Shown here in pieces: positions 15,263-22,481 of a stretch of DNA of 64,000 nucleotides. The position numbers and the translations under genes are program-made. The notes below the pieces were generated by a model that made no database searches, was not told where the DNA came from, and saw only the letters and a program-made list of their open reading frames with translations. Origin of the DNA: Jeotgalibaca sp052266715. GTDB lineage: Bacteria > Bacillota > Bacilli > Lactobacillales > Aerococcaceae. Location of the stretch: assembly GCA_052266715.1 (NCBI GenBank), contig JBQPRB010000001.1. One strand, given 5' to 3'. Position 1 is the stretch's first letter; each line of letters begins with the position of its first letter.

Positions 15263-16240
15263 ATGCATGTCGTTTTAATTCATTCAAAGTTCGATGATTT
15301 GGATTTAGCTATTACAAATGTTAATCCCGATGGACCCAAACTAATGGGTGAGACTGTTGTCGATGTCCACGGCGCTTTGGAAAGCGGGGGACATACCGTC
15401 ACAAAGATTGAAGCAGACCATCATTTACTCAGCAAACTTGAAAAAGTCGCTGCGCCCGATCTGCTTTTCAATCTCAGTTCAGGTGTCTCCGACAAGCGTA
15501 CGCAAGCAAATATAGTGGGCATGCTGGAAATGACTGGCATCCCCATGCTGGGGTCGGGACTGGCTACCCACGTTATCGGCCTGCATAAAGAAATCACCAA
15601 ATCAATTTTGGCAGCACACAATGTCCGTACCGCCCGCTTCCAACTCGTTGGTGACGAAAATGACAAGATTCGCGAGGATTTTGTTTATCCGCTGATTGTC
15701 AAACCGGAACATGAAGGTTCAGGGATTGGTGTGACTGCCTCTTCCAAGGTGGATACACCGGAACAATTACAAAAGATCATTAAGGAAAAGCTGGACTTGC
15801 ATCAGCAAGTGCTTTTAGTTGAAGAGTTTTTACCCGGCCGGGAATTTACGGTTGGAGTAATGGGAAATCATACGCTTGAAATATTGCCGATAAAAGAAAC
15901 GATTTTCCATAAAGATGGTCCGCAACTTCTGACAAATGATTTGAAGTTAAGTAATACCGCCACTTCGGCAATCCCCGCGGATATTTCTCCAGATTTAAAA
16001 GAAGAGATAGAAATAATGGTCGAAAAGACGTATCGCGTTCTTCGTTGCCAGGATTTTGCCCGCATTGATCTTCGCTTGGATGGCGAAGGACGGCCTCATG
16101 TCATCGAATTGAACACATTCCCAGGTTTGGGTAAAAGGATATCCTATTTTCCTCTTATCGCAAAGGCAGCTGGATATGATTATGAACAGCTGATCAATCG
16201 TTTGGTAGAGATTGCATTGGAGCCTAAAGGGTTTAGATAA
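15263..16240 (+). CDS. D-alanine-D-alanine ligase-like ATP-grasp protein
   Basis: A 325-residue ATP-grasp enzyme. It has an N-terminal Rossmann-like domain (V-V-L-I-H-S-K-F-D), then G-L-H-K-E-I-T-K, P-L-I-V-K-P-E-H-E-G-S-G-I-G (ATP-binding loop), L-V-E-E-F-L-P-G-R-E-F and the metal site D-L-R-L-D...H-V-I-E-L-N-T-F-P-G. These match the Ddl superfamily, but the N-terminal E-H-x-V/I-S region typical of true Ddl is absent and the protein is short. It is likelier an accessory ligase joining an amino acid or peptide than the essential peptidoglycan enzyme. Monocistronic. Confidence 0.7.
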   Translation: MHVVLIHSKFDDLDLAITNVNPDGPKLMGETVVDVHGALESGGHTVTKIEADHHLLSKLEKVAAPDLLFNLSSGVSDKRTQANIVGMLEMTGIPMLGSGLATHVIGLHKEITKSILAAHNVRTARFQLVGDENDKIREDFVYPLIVKPEHEGSGIGVTASSKVDTPEQLQKIIKEKLDLHQQVLLVEEFLPGREFTVGVMGNHTLEILPIKETIFHKDGPQLLTNDLKLSNTATSAIPADISPDLKEEIEIMVEKTYRVLRCQDFARIDLRLDGEGRPHVIELNTFPGLGKRISYFPLIAKAAGYDYEQLINRLVEIALEPKGFR

Positions 16241-16445
16241 AGATAAGGGGAAAAATCCTTATTCTAATTAAAGGAACAAATGATTTTGGTTGTATACCAA
16301 CTCATTCGAAAGTAGAGGACACAAAAAAGTTGATTTTTCACCCCTCGTAAATACAAAGGAAAAAGCAACACCTAAAATAGAAAATAGGAAGGATACAATC
16401 AAATGTATCAGCATCTTTTTAATCATGCAAAAAAATGATTACATA

Positions 16446-16479
16446 CTACACGATAGCATACCAGTATGCTATCGTGTAG
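16446..16479. repeat. Perfect 34-bp palindrome upstream of the Fic gene
   Basis: CTACACGATAGCATAC (16446-16461), two-base spacer CA, then its exact reverse complement (16464-16479). A partial copy, TTAGCATAC, follows at about 16487-16495. There is no following U-run, so it is not a plain terminator. It lies 52 bp before the Fic ATG and could be an operator or a cruciform-forming site. Confidence 0.9.
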
Positions 16480-16531
16480 ATTCGTATTAGCATACTTATT
16501 TTTACATTTATGAAAGAAGGAAGGGAATACA

Positions 16532-17245
16532 ATGAGCATCTTACATACATTTTCAAAAGACTATCTAGATGATATTCTCGTTCGGCTAGCCCATCATTCG
16601 GCAGGAATAGAAGGGAATACTATTTCCTTGCCTGCTACCGTTTCAATTATTGTGAATGGGACTCTACCTATGAGCGGGAAGGCTACCGTTCGTGAATTTT
16701 ATGAGATTGAAAACCACAAACAAGCTTTTGAGAACATTCTGACCCACTTATTAAACGAAGAGCCCTTAACGACTGCTATCATTCAGGACATACATGCTGA
16801 TTTAACGGATCGTTTACAATATGATCGCGGACAATTTAAAAAGAACGAGAATATGATTCCGGGGGCGGAATTTCAAACGGCATCACCTTCAGAAACACCG
16901 TTTCTTATGACCCAGCTCATTGATAATCTGGCATATCGCTTAGATGTTGCTGATTCGGATGACGCTAAACTTTTAGCAATCCTGGATACGCATATCCAAT
17001 TCGAACGCATTCACCCATTCCCCGGTTGTAATGGGCGGACAGGGCGCATGATCTTGAACTACTCCTTATTACAGCAAGGATTTCCTCCTTTGATTATTGA
17101 AAAAGAAGCAAAAGCGGAATACATCGAATTTCTAGGTAACCGGGATTTAGATGGCTTTTTTCAATTTGCAAAAGAACTCATAGAAAAAGAACAGAAACGT
17201 ATGCAGGGATTTCAGAATATGGACTCTGAACAAATAAAACTGTGA
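16532..17245 (+). CDS. Fic-domain protein with atypical active-site motif
   Basis: A 237-residue Fic/DOC-fold protein. Fic proteins usually transfer AMP to target proteins. An N-terminal inhibitory motif S23-x3-E27-G28 marks class II Fic, whose own helix blocks the ATP site. The active loop reads H161-P-F-P-G-C-N-G-R-T-G-R172. Catalytic His and both arginines are kept, but the acidic metal ligand of H-P-F-x-D/E-G-N-G-R is Gly165, and the next Gly is Cys166. Mg-dependent AMP transfer may be lost or altered. No antitoxin gene is adjacent. ATG 16532 follows GAAGGAAGGG. Monocistronic, with a 34-bp palindrome just upstream. Confidence 0.8.
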   Translation: MSILHTFSKDYLDDILVRLAHHSAGIEGNTISLPATVSIIVNGTLPMSGKATVREFYEIENHKQAFENILTHLLNEEPLTTAIIQDIHADLTDRLQYDRGQFKKNENMIPGAEFQTASPSETPFLMTQLIDNLAYRLDVADSDDAKLLAILDTHIQFERIHPFPGCNGRTGRMILNYSLLQQGFPPLIIEKEAKAEYIEFLGNRDLDGFFQFAKELIEKEQKRMQGFQNMDSEQIKL

Positions 17246-17256
17246 TTATAAAAATG

Positions 17257-17314
17257 AATCCCTACCCGAAAACTAGACACTCAAAAAAGAGCGTTCTTTT
17301 TTCGGATAGGGATT
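17257..17314 (+). terminator. Long hairpin after the Fic gene
   Basis: AATCCCTA-CCGAAAA pairs with TTTTTTCGG-TAGGGATT across 57 bases, 12 bp after the Fic stop. The U-run lies inside the stem, so it is an imperfect terminator. Confidence 0.5.
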
Positions 17315-17423
17315 TACCAATAGATAATCAATTTTCACTTTTAAACAAGAGGGTATTTTTTGGTATCAAGAACTGTTTCTTTAACAATTGGCCTATCTCG
17401 TTAGCTCAAGTTTATGTACGATT

Positions 17424-18254
17424 CTACTGAAATGGATTATAAAAGCGCCCGTCGTTTTGTAGGGTTAGCCATATACTGAACACAAAAATCAGTGCTGATA
17501 GGAGAAGGACAATGCTGTCCGATTGTGAGGGTTTCTTTGCACTGTACCAACTGCGTTTTTTATTTTTTCCAAACCCTCTTAGCTCCATTGCATGGCTAAT
17601 CACTTCGATTCGGTCAAGGCTTGATAAAATCAAAGGGAAAATAATGGCCGAGATATTTTTAATCCGCTTGACCATTTTCTCATTTCGAGAAATATCGACT
17701 CCTCTTGCCTGCTGGGATTGAGAAATCGTACGAAAATCACGCTGAATATCCGGTATATAGCGCAGTGCCAGCGATACGGAATAGGCGATTTTATAATTGA
17801 CACCAATTTTATTGAGTGAGGCGGCAAACTCACTCGGGTGAGTCGTCACGATAAAAAGCAAGGCAACAGGTATGACCACAAAATACTTAAGAGTCACATT
17901 GAACTGATAAAACAGTTGCTCTTGGGTGATGTTATATCTCCCCCAGATATGAAGCAACTCATGGCTACTTCCGTAAATCCGAACACCTTCTTGAGGTGAA
18001 AACAAATAGATGGCTACGTTATTTAATAGTAAAAAAGTCAGAATAAAGAGTAAAACAAAGCCGATTTCTTTTATTTTTATTTTGGATAATTTAAAAATAG
18101 CTAAACTAATAACGAACAATACCAGTAAAACCCGTGTATCGTAGGTCAACATAGCAGCGGTTGAAAACAAAAGAAAGAAAATAAGTTTGGTTGCTCCAGC
18201 CAAGCGGTGGACAGGCGACTGGCGTTCGATATATGAAAGCATTTCTACTGCCAT
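17424..18254 (-). CDS. ECF transporter transmembrane component (EcfT/CbiQ-like)
   Basis: A 276-residue membrane protein with about five helices in the N-terminal half and the paired S-x-x-x-R-x-x-x coupling region (I-S-Q-S-Q-Q-A-R-G-V-D...M-E-L-R-G-F-G) that contacts the ATPases. EcfT joins the substrate-binding S component to the two nucleotide-binding domains. It overlaps the ATPase gene by 10 bp and is last in the four-gene operon behind the T-box leader. Confidence 0.85.
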   Translation of the reverse strand: MAVEMLSYIERQSPVHRLAGATKLIFFLLFSTAAMLTYDTRVLLVLFVISLAIFKLSKIKIKEIGFVLLFILTFLLLNNVAIYLFSPQEGVRIYGSSHELLHIWGRYNITQEQLFYQFNVTLKYFVVIPVALLFIVTTHPSEFAASLNKIGVNYKIAYSVSLALRYIPDIQRDFRTISQSQQARGVDISRNEKMVKRIKNISAIIFPLILSSLDRIEVISHAMELRGFGKNKKRSWYSAKKPSQSDSIVLLLSALIFVFSIWLTLQNDGRFYNPFQ

Positions 18255-19960
18255 TTTCGACGTACCTCCTTATCATAACGAATGAAGGTTGAAACAAAAT
18301 CTTCGGCTTCCTCAATGCCAACCTTCTCAGCTAATTGATAAAGTGAGGTTATCGCCAAATTAGCTTTCTCAACGAGGGGTTCACTTGCCAAAACTGACAC
18401 TGCTGATTGATCCGCCAACAATCCACCTTCCCCTATTACCAAGGTTCGTTGTGTATATTCCAACATCAAATGCATATCATGGGTAATCATTAAAATGGTG
18501 ACCCCCCGCTTATTTAACTCTCTCAGGAAGGTCATGATTTCTGTATAGTGACGGTAATCTTGTCCCGCAGTTGGTTCATCAAGGATTAAAACATCTGGAT
18601 TCAGCACCAACACGGCCGCAATTGTAACGCGTTTCTTCTGACCAAAGCTGAGAGCTGAAATCGGCCAATTACGGAATGGGTAGAGGCCGCAAATTTTTAG
18701 CGTCTTTTCTACACGCTCACGAATCTCTTCTTCAGAAACCCGCCTATGACGTAATCCAAATGCGACTTCATCAAAAATCATATGCTTAGAAATCATTTGA
18801 TTAGGATTTTGCATAACTAATCCGATAGCTTCTGCCCGTTTCGTAATGGTGTCTTTACTGATGTCCCGACCGTGGTATAAGATTTCACCGCTTTGTTGGC
18901 GTTCAAAACCACAAATGAGTTTGGACAAGGTTGATTTTCCGGCGCCATTTTCACCTACGATGCTCACCATCTCCCCTTTTCTCAGTTTAAAAGAAACATC
19001 ACTGAGGGTATTCGATTTGTTGGGGTAATGGAAGGATAAATGATTGAGTTCTAATACGATTTCCTGACTTTCAACCCTTTCGCTTTTTTTGACAGCGCGA
19101 TACCACTGTTTTAAGTTTTCCTCTTGATTTTTAGAAAGCCTTAAGCGTTCAATATGTTCCGGATGCATAGCAGGGGTGATCGTTACGCCTGCATAATCCA
19201 AAGCCTTGAGATAGAGAGGTTCTCTCAGATAACTCTGTGATAAAACGGGCGTCGCTAAAAGATGAGCCGGTGTATCGTCCGCTACGATTCGACCGTTGTT
19301 CATCACAATAATCCGATCGACATCTCGGTACAGAACATCCTCTAGACGGTGCTCGATAATGACCGTTGTTTTATTCGTCTGCTTTTGTAGCTGGTCAATG
19401 AGAGCAATGGCATGCTTGCCAGTCGCAGGATCCAAGTTTGCCAATGGTTCATCAAATAAAAGAATATCCACATCATTCACTAAAACACCTGCAAGGGATA
19501 CACGTTGTTTTTGCCCGCCTGACAGTTGATGGATAGAGGCATCCAAATAGTCTTCAATTTTAACGAGTTTGGCTACCTGACTAACTTGGTCATGCATCAG
19601 GGGCTGAGAAATACAGTCGTTTTCTAGGGCAAAAGCAATATCTTCCCCAACAGACAAACCAATAAACTGACCGTCTAAATCCTGTAGGACTGTTCCTACC
19701 ATTTTGGATAGCTGGAAAATATCAAGTTCTTTCGTTTCTCTCCCCTTTATTTGGCACTGGCCCTGACTCTCACCCCGGTATGCAAAGGGAATTAGCCCAT
19801 TGATACAATGGGCTAGTGTACTTTTGCCAGAGCCAGATGGACCGACGATAACCACTTTTTCACCTTCATGAATCGTAAGGTTGATATCTTGTAAGGTCGG
19901 TTCGGTCTGACTGCGGTACTTAAATGTAAAATCTTTGAACGCAATAACTGCTTGGTTCAT
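18245..19960 (-). CDS. ECF transporter ATPase, two fused ABC domains (EcfA-EcfA')
   Basis: A 571-residue fusion. Domain 1 has G-P-S-G-S-G-K-S-T near residue 39, L-S-G-G-Q-K-Q-R and I-L-L-F-D-E-P. Domain 2 (from about 285) has G-E-N-G-A-G-K-S-T, L-S-F-G-Q-K-K-R and V-L-I-L-D-E-P-T. Housekeeping Lactobacillales ECF ATPases are two separate genes; the fused form marks a dedicated group I-like ECF system for the S component in this operon. Drives uptake of that component's substrate. Confidence 0.88.
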   Translation of the reverse strand: MNQAVIAFKDFTFKYRSQTEPTLQDINLTIHEGEKVVIVGPSGSGKSTLAHCINGLIPFAYRGESQGQCQIKGRETKELDIFQLSKMVGTVLQDLDGQFIGLSVGEDIAFALENDCISQPLMHDQVSQVAKLVKIEDYLDASIHQLSGGQKQRVSLAGVLVNDVDILLFDEPLANLDPATGKHAIALIDQLQKQTNKTTVIIEHRLEDVLYRDVDRIIVMNNGRIVADDTPAHLLATPVLSQSYLREPLYLKALDYAGVTITPAMHPEHIERLRLSKNQEENLKQWYRAVKKSERVESQEIVLELNHLSFHYPNKSNTLSDVSFKLRKGEMVSIVGENGAGKSTLSKLICGFERQQSGEILYHGRDISKDTITKRAEAIGLVMQNPNQMISKHMIFDEVAFGLRHRRVSEEEIRERVEKTLKICGLYPFRNWPISALSFGQKKRVTIAAVLVLNPDVLILDEPTAGQDYRHYTEIMTFLRELNKRGVTILMITHDMHLMLEYTQRTLVIGEGGLLADQSAVSVLASEPLVEKANLAITSLYQLAEKVGIEEAEDFVSTFIRYDKEVRRKWQ

Positions 19961-19987
19961 TGTCTAACGACTCCTTACTTTTTCCCT

Positions 19988-20542
19988 TTATTCTTTCGAA
20001 AGACTGTCTCCTTTTAGACGTGTTTTAGCATAAGCGGATAACAGTAATGTCCCGATAATCGCTACCGTTACAATATTGGCCAGTCCTGCGACAATCCCTT
20101 GAGTGAAAACTTTATTGGCTGGCTCAGCATAAATCACAATGTCTAAAACGGGCGCTAAAATCCCCCAGCCAATGACTTGTGCAACTACTTGACTTACATT
20201 AAAACTAATAATGTCTTTTTTACCAAATTCGCCGTCTTCGACAGATATTTTTCTTGTCAGTAAACCGATTGTAAAACCAATGAATAATGACACCAATACC
20301 CAGCTCCACCAAACAGAGCCATATGAAATGGCATCGGTTAAGGCATGGCCAATTAACCCGATCAAGCCGCCTGCTAGTGGTCCGTATACAACCGCCATTA
20401 AGGCTAGAAAGGCATATGCCGTTTGAATGCTGGTATTTGGAATAGGAGTCGGAATCGAGGCAAAACGTGCTAATACGACATATACCGCTGCTCCAATACC
20501 GATTGCTACAATCGTTTTAATTGATAAATCTTCTTTTTTCAT
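19988..20542 (-). CDS. ECF transporter substrate-binding (S) component, UPF0397-like
   Basis: About 184 residues with five to six transmembrane helices. The opening K-T-I-V-A-I-G-I-G-A-A-V-Y and R-F-A-S-I-P-T-P-I-P-N-T, then G-L-I-G-H-A-L-T-D, match the UPF0397 family, in which S components of ECF vitamin or amino-acid transporters are found. ATG 20542 is chosen; GTG 20554 and ATG 20548 are possible. The T-box upstream and the SAM-hydrolase-like partner suggest an amino-acid-related ligand, perhaps methionine or a SAM derivative (inference). Confidence 0.75.
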   Translation of the reverse strand: MKKEDLSIKTIVAIGIGAAVYVVLARFASIPTPIPNTSIQTAYAFLALMAVVYGPLAGGLIGLIGHALTDAISYGSVWWSWVLVSLFIGFTIGLLTRKISVEDGEFGKKDIISFNVSQVVAQVIGWGILAPVLDIVIYAEPANKVFTQGIVAGLANIVTVAIIGTLLLSAYAKTRLKGDSLSKE

Positions 20543-20564
20543 TCTCATCCCCACTTTTCTTTTA

Positions 20565-21410
20565 TTATTTTATTACTTTTAGAATCTGAACTCGCCAATT
20601 ATCACCACTTAAGATATGGTAAGCAGAGGCAAACGAGCCTTGATTAATTGCAACACCTAATTTGTCCAATGAATTGATAAATAAAATCGGATCGCCAACG
20701 CGACTCTTAGCGAAGGATTCACCTAAAGTAATGTCATTCTGATAAACAACGTTATGATTATTCGATATTGTCACTTCCAGCGTATCCCCATAGTTAATAC
20801 CTTGTGATAGAATCATTTCCCGTGGAATGTTGGTCCATAAATTCCCGAAACGACTATCCAAAATATCAACATTTCCCGAAATAGAGGCGTTTAAAACTTC
20901 CGGTTGACTGTGTTCTAGTTTGACAATATCCGCTACATCTAACTCACGTCCTACTTCTTGAAATGAAATCACACCTGCTGCTAAACGCGCCGCCGTATAG
21001 ACATAGACATCTCGCCCATGGAATGTATAAGAATCACCGGAATTTGGCAGACGGTTAACTGTCTCATCAATTTCTCGAATAGAAACAATACCAATACTTT
21101 CTTCCAGATGTGTTAAGGTTCCATTATCAGGTGTCACAACATATTGTCCAGCTGCTGTTTTGGCTACGACACTCAACCGATCAGTGCCGACTCCTGGATC
21201 AACAACCGAAACAAATACCGTTTCTTCCGGCCAGTATTGAACCGTTTGATATAACCGGTATGATGCTTCCCAAATATTATACTGCGGGATTTCATGCGTT
21301 AAATCATAAATTTGTAAACGCGGGTTAACACTTAATGCTACCCCATACATGGCACTCACTGCACCATCCGCTCTGCCAAAATCCGTTTGTAATACCAATT
21401 GTTTATTCAT
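20565..21410 (-). CDS. DUF62 SAM hydrolase / SAM hydroxide adenosyltransferase
   Basis: A 281-residue DUF62 protein: L-Q-T-D-F-G-R-A-D-G at the N-terminus, V-S-V-V-D-P-G-V-G-T near residue 70, T-P-D-N-G-T-L-T near 95, F-H-G-R-D-V-Y near 130. The family converts SAM and water into adenosine and methionine and is related to fluorinase. It is the first gene after the T-box leader, 10 bp before the S-component gene, so the operon links SAM breakdown to transport. This supports a methionine/SAM theme but does not prove it. Confidence 0.85.
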   Translation of the reverse strand: MNKQLVLQTDFGRADGAVSAMYGVALSVNPRLQIYDLTHEIPQYNIWEASYRLYQTVQYWPEETVFVSVVDPGVGTDRLSVVAKTAAGQYVVTPDNGTLTHLEESIGIVSIREIDETVNRLPNSGDSYTFHGRDVYVYTAARLAAGVISFQEVGRELDVADIVKLEHSQPEVLNASISGNVDILDSRFGNLWTNIPREMILSQGINYGDTLEVTISNNHNVVYQNDITLGESFAKSRVGDPILFINSLDKLGVAINQGSFASAYHILSGDNWRVQILKVIK

Positions 21411-21445
21411 TATCTCTATTCCTCCTCTATATTAAAAGCACCATA

Positions 21446-21727
21446 CAAAAAAACCACGTCGCACCGAATAAACGGCAAGGACGTGGTTTGAGACGTGGTA
21501 CCACCTTACATTTACAAGTTGTTCACACAAGCTTGACTCAGTGAGTAAGGAAAGCAGCTTACTCCGGCCTTGTTAACGATTGCCACTCCGTTACTAGCTA
21601 GACTTCTCTCACTAGTAAAACTCCAAGACCATTTTTCAATACGTGGGTTACTTCTTTTCACCAATCGAAGCTCTCTAATGAACACCATGAGTATTTACTT
21701 ATTCTCTTCAACGTTTTTCACATTTAA
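21446..21727 (-). promoter_or_regulatory. T-box riboswitch leader
   Basis: On the minus strand the leader has GAGAGCTT at the base of stem I (near 21670), the T-box core AAGGTGGTACCACG (21494-21507), and a terminator AACCACGTC/GACGTGGTT with seven T residues (21446-21488). The T-box core can pair with the terminator's 5' side to form an antiterminator, the hallmark of tRNA-sensing control. Uncharged tRNA would raise expression of the ECF operon. The specifier codon could not be placed with confidence. Confidence 0.9.
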
Positions 21728-21736
21728 TTCTAATCA

Positions 21737-21765
21737 ATTATAGTTGATACTAAAATGGAAAGCAA
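21737..21765 (-). promoter_or_regulatory. Promoter of the T-box/ECF operon
   Basis: -35 TTGCTT (21760-21765), 17-bp spacer, -10 TATAAT (21737-21742) on the minus strand. The IS30 remnant begins only 8 bp upstream of the -35. Confidence 0.75.
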
Positions 21766-21772
21766 TATACTT

Positions 21773-22195
21773 TTATATGTAATTTGAAATATTTTTTTGA
21801 CAGCGGCTTTGTACCACCCATTGGTTCATCGTGGATTCAACGTCGCCTACCTTGTCCTTGAAGCGACGATAAAGCGTTCGCATGGAACAATTAATCGGCA
21901 TCTCCTTCCGACCAATGATGATATCCGGTGTCCATCCTTGTGCGACTTTTTCATTGATGTATTCCTGTTGTTTCGTTGGCAGATCAATCTTACGCCGTCC
22001 ACAACGCTTCTTATTTTTCTTGTACTGTTGGTAATAATCCAAGGCCGTATGGCCTTCTTTCAAGAAATTGACGACGTTGTAAATCGGTGTTCTGGATTGT
22101 TTTAAATACGCAGCAATTTTGGTAACCTTGATGTTTTGGTGGTAATAAGATTCTATCATCACCAGTTCATCCGTGGTAAGATGGGTGTAGGTCAT
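21773..22195 (-). pseudogene. IS30-family transposase, N-terminal remnant
   Basis: The first ~116 residues match IS30 transposases (start M-T-Y-T-H-L-T-T-D-E-L, R-C-G-R-R-K-I, G-W-T-P-D-I-I-I-G-R, C-S-M-R-T-L-Y-R). IS30 enzymes are about 310-330 residues, but here homology ends near 21845 and the frame runs out in unrelated sequence at residue 140, so the DDE catalytic domain is missing. A sequence typical of the element's left side, ATTGTAAAATTAAGCTAGAC, lies upstream at about 22265-22285; no matching right end is seen. Inactive relic. Confidence 0.85.
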
Positions 22196-22481
22196 TCGTG
22201 ATCACTCCTATGTATTCTTTGGTCGGAATTACAATTTGAGTGTACCACGAATGGCTTATTTATTTGTCTAGCTTAATTTTACAATCGACGCATTATGAAA
22301 TGAATGCATATGAGTATCATATAACTCCTAGTTAACAAAATACATGAAATTGTATGAAACTATGTATCGGGAATCTATTCTCCATTACTAAAATACAGTA
22401 CTGAAGAAATATTCAGCTTTACAAACAAAATCTGCTTCTATTCACTGAATAGCGCCCCATCGGAGTGAATGTCAGGCGGGT
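22196..22481. other. Intergenic region between IS30 remnant and topB
   Basis: AT-rich, with the left end of the IS30 relic at 22196-22290 and nothing else recognised; no ribosome site followed by an open frame was seen. Confidence 0.5.

Noticed and set aside
15263..16240. Call of the ATP-grasp gene as the essential ddl
   Set aside because: It lacks the conserved N-terminal E-H-x-V/I-S region and is short, so only a Ddl-like ATP-grasp protein is claimed.
16290..16490. 66-codon open frame upstream of the Fic gene
   Set aside because: No ribosome site, unusual composition, and it runs across the 34-bp palindrome.
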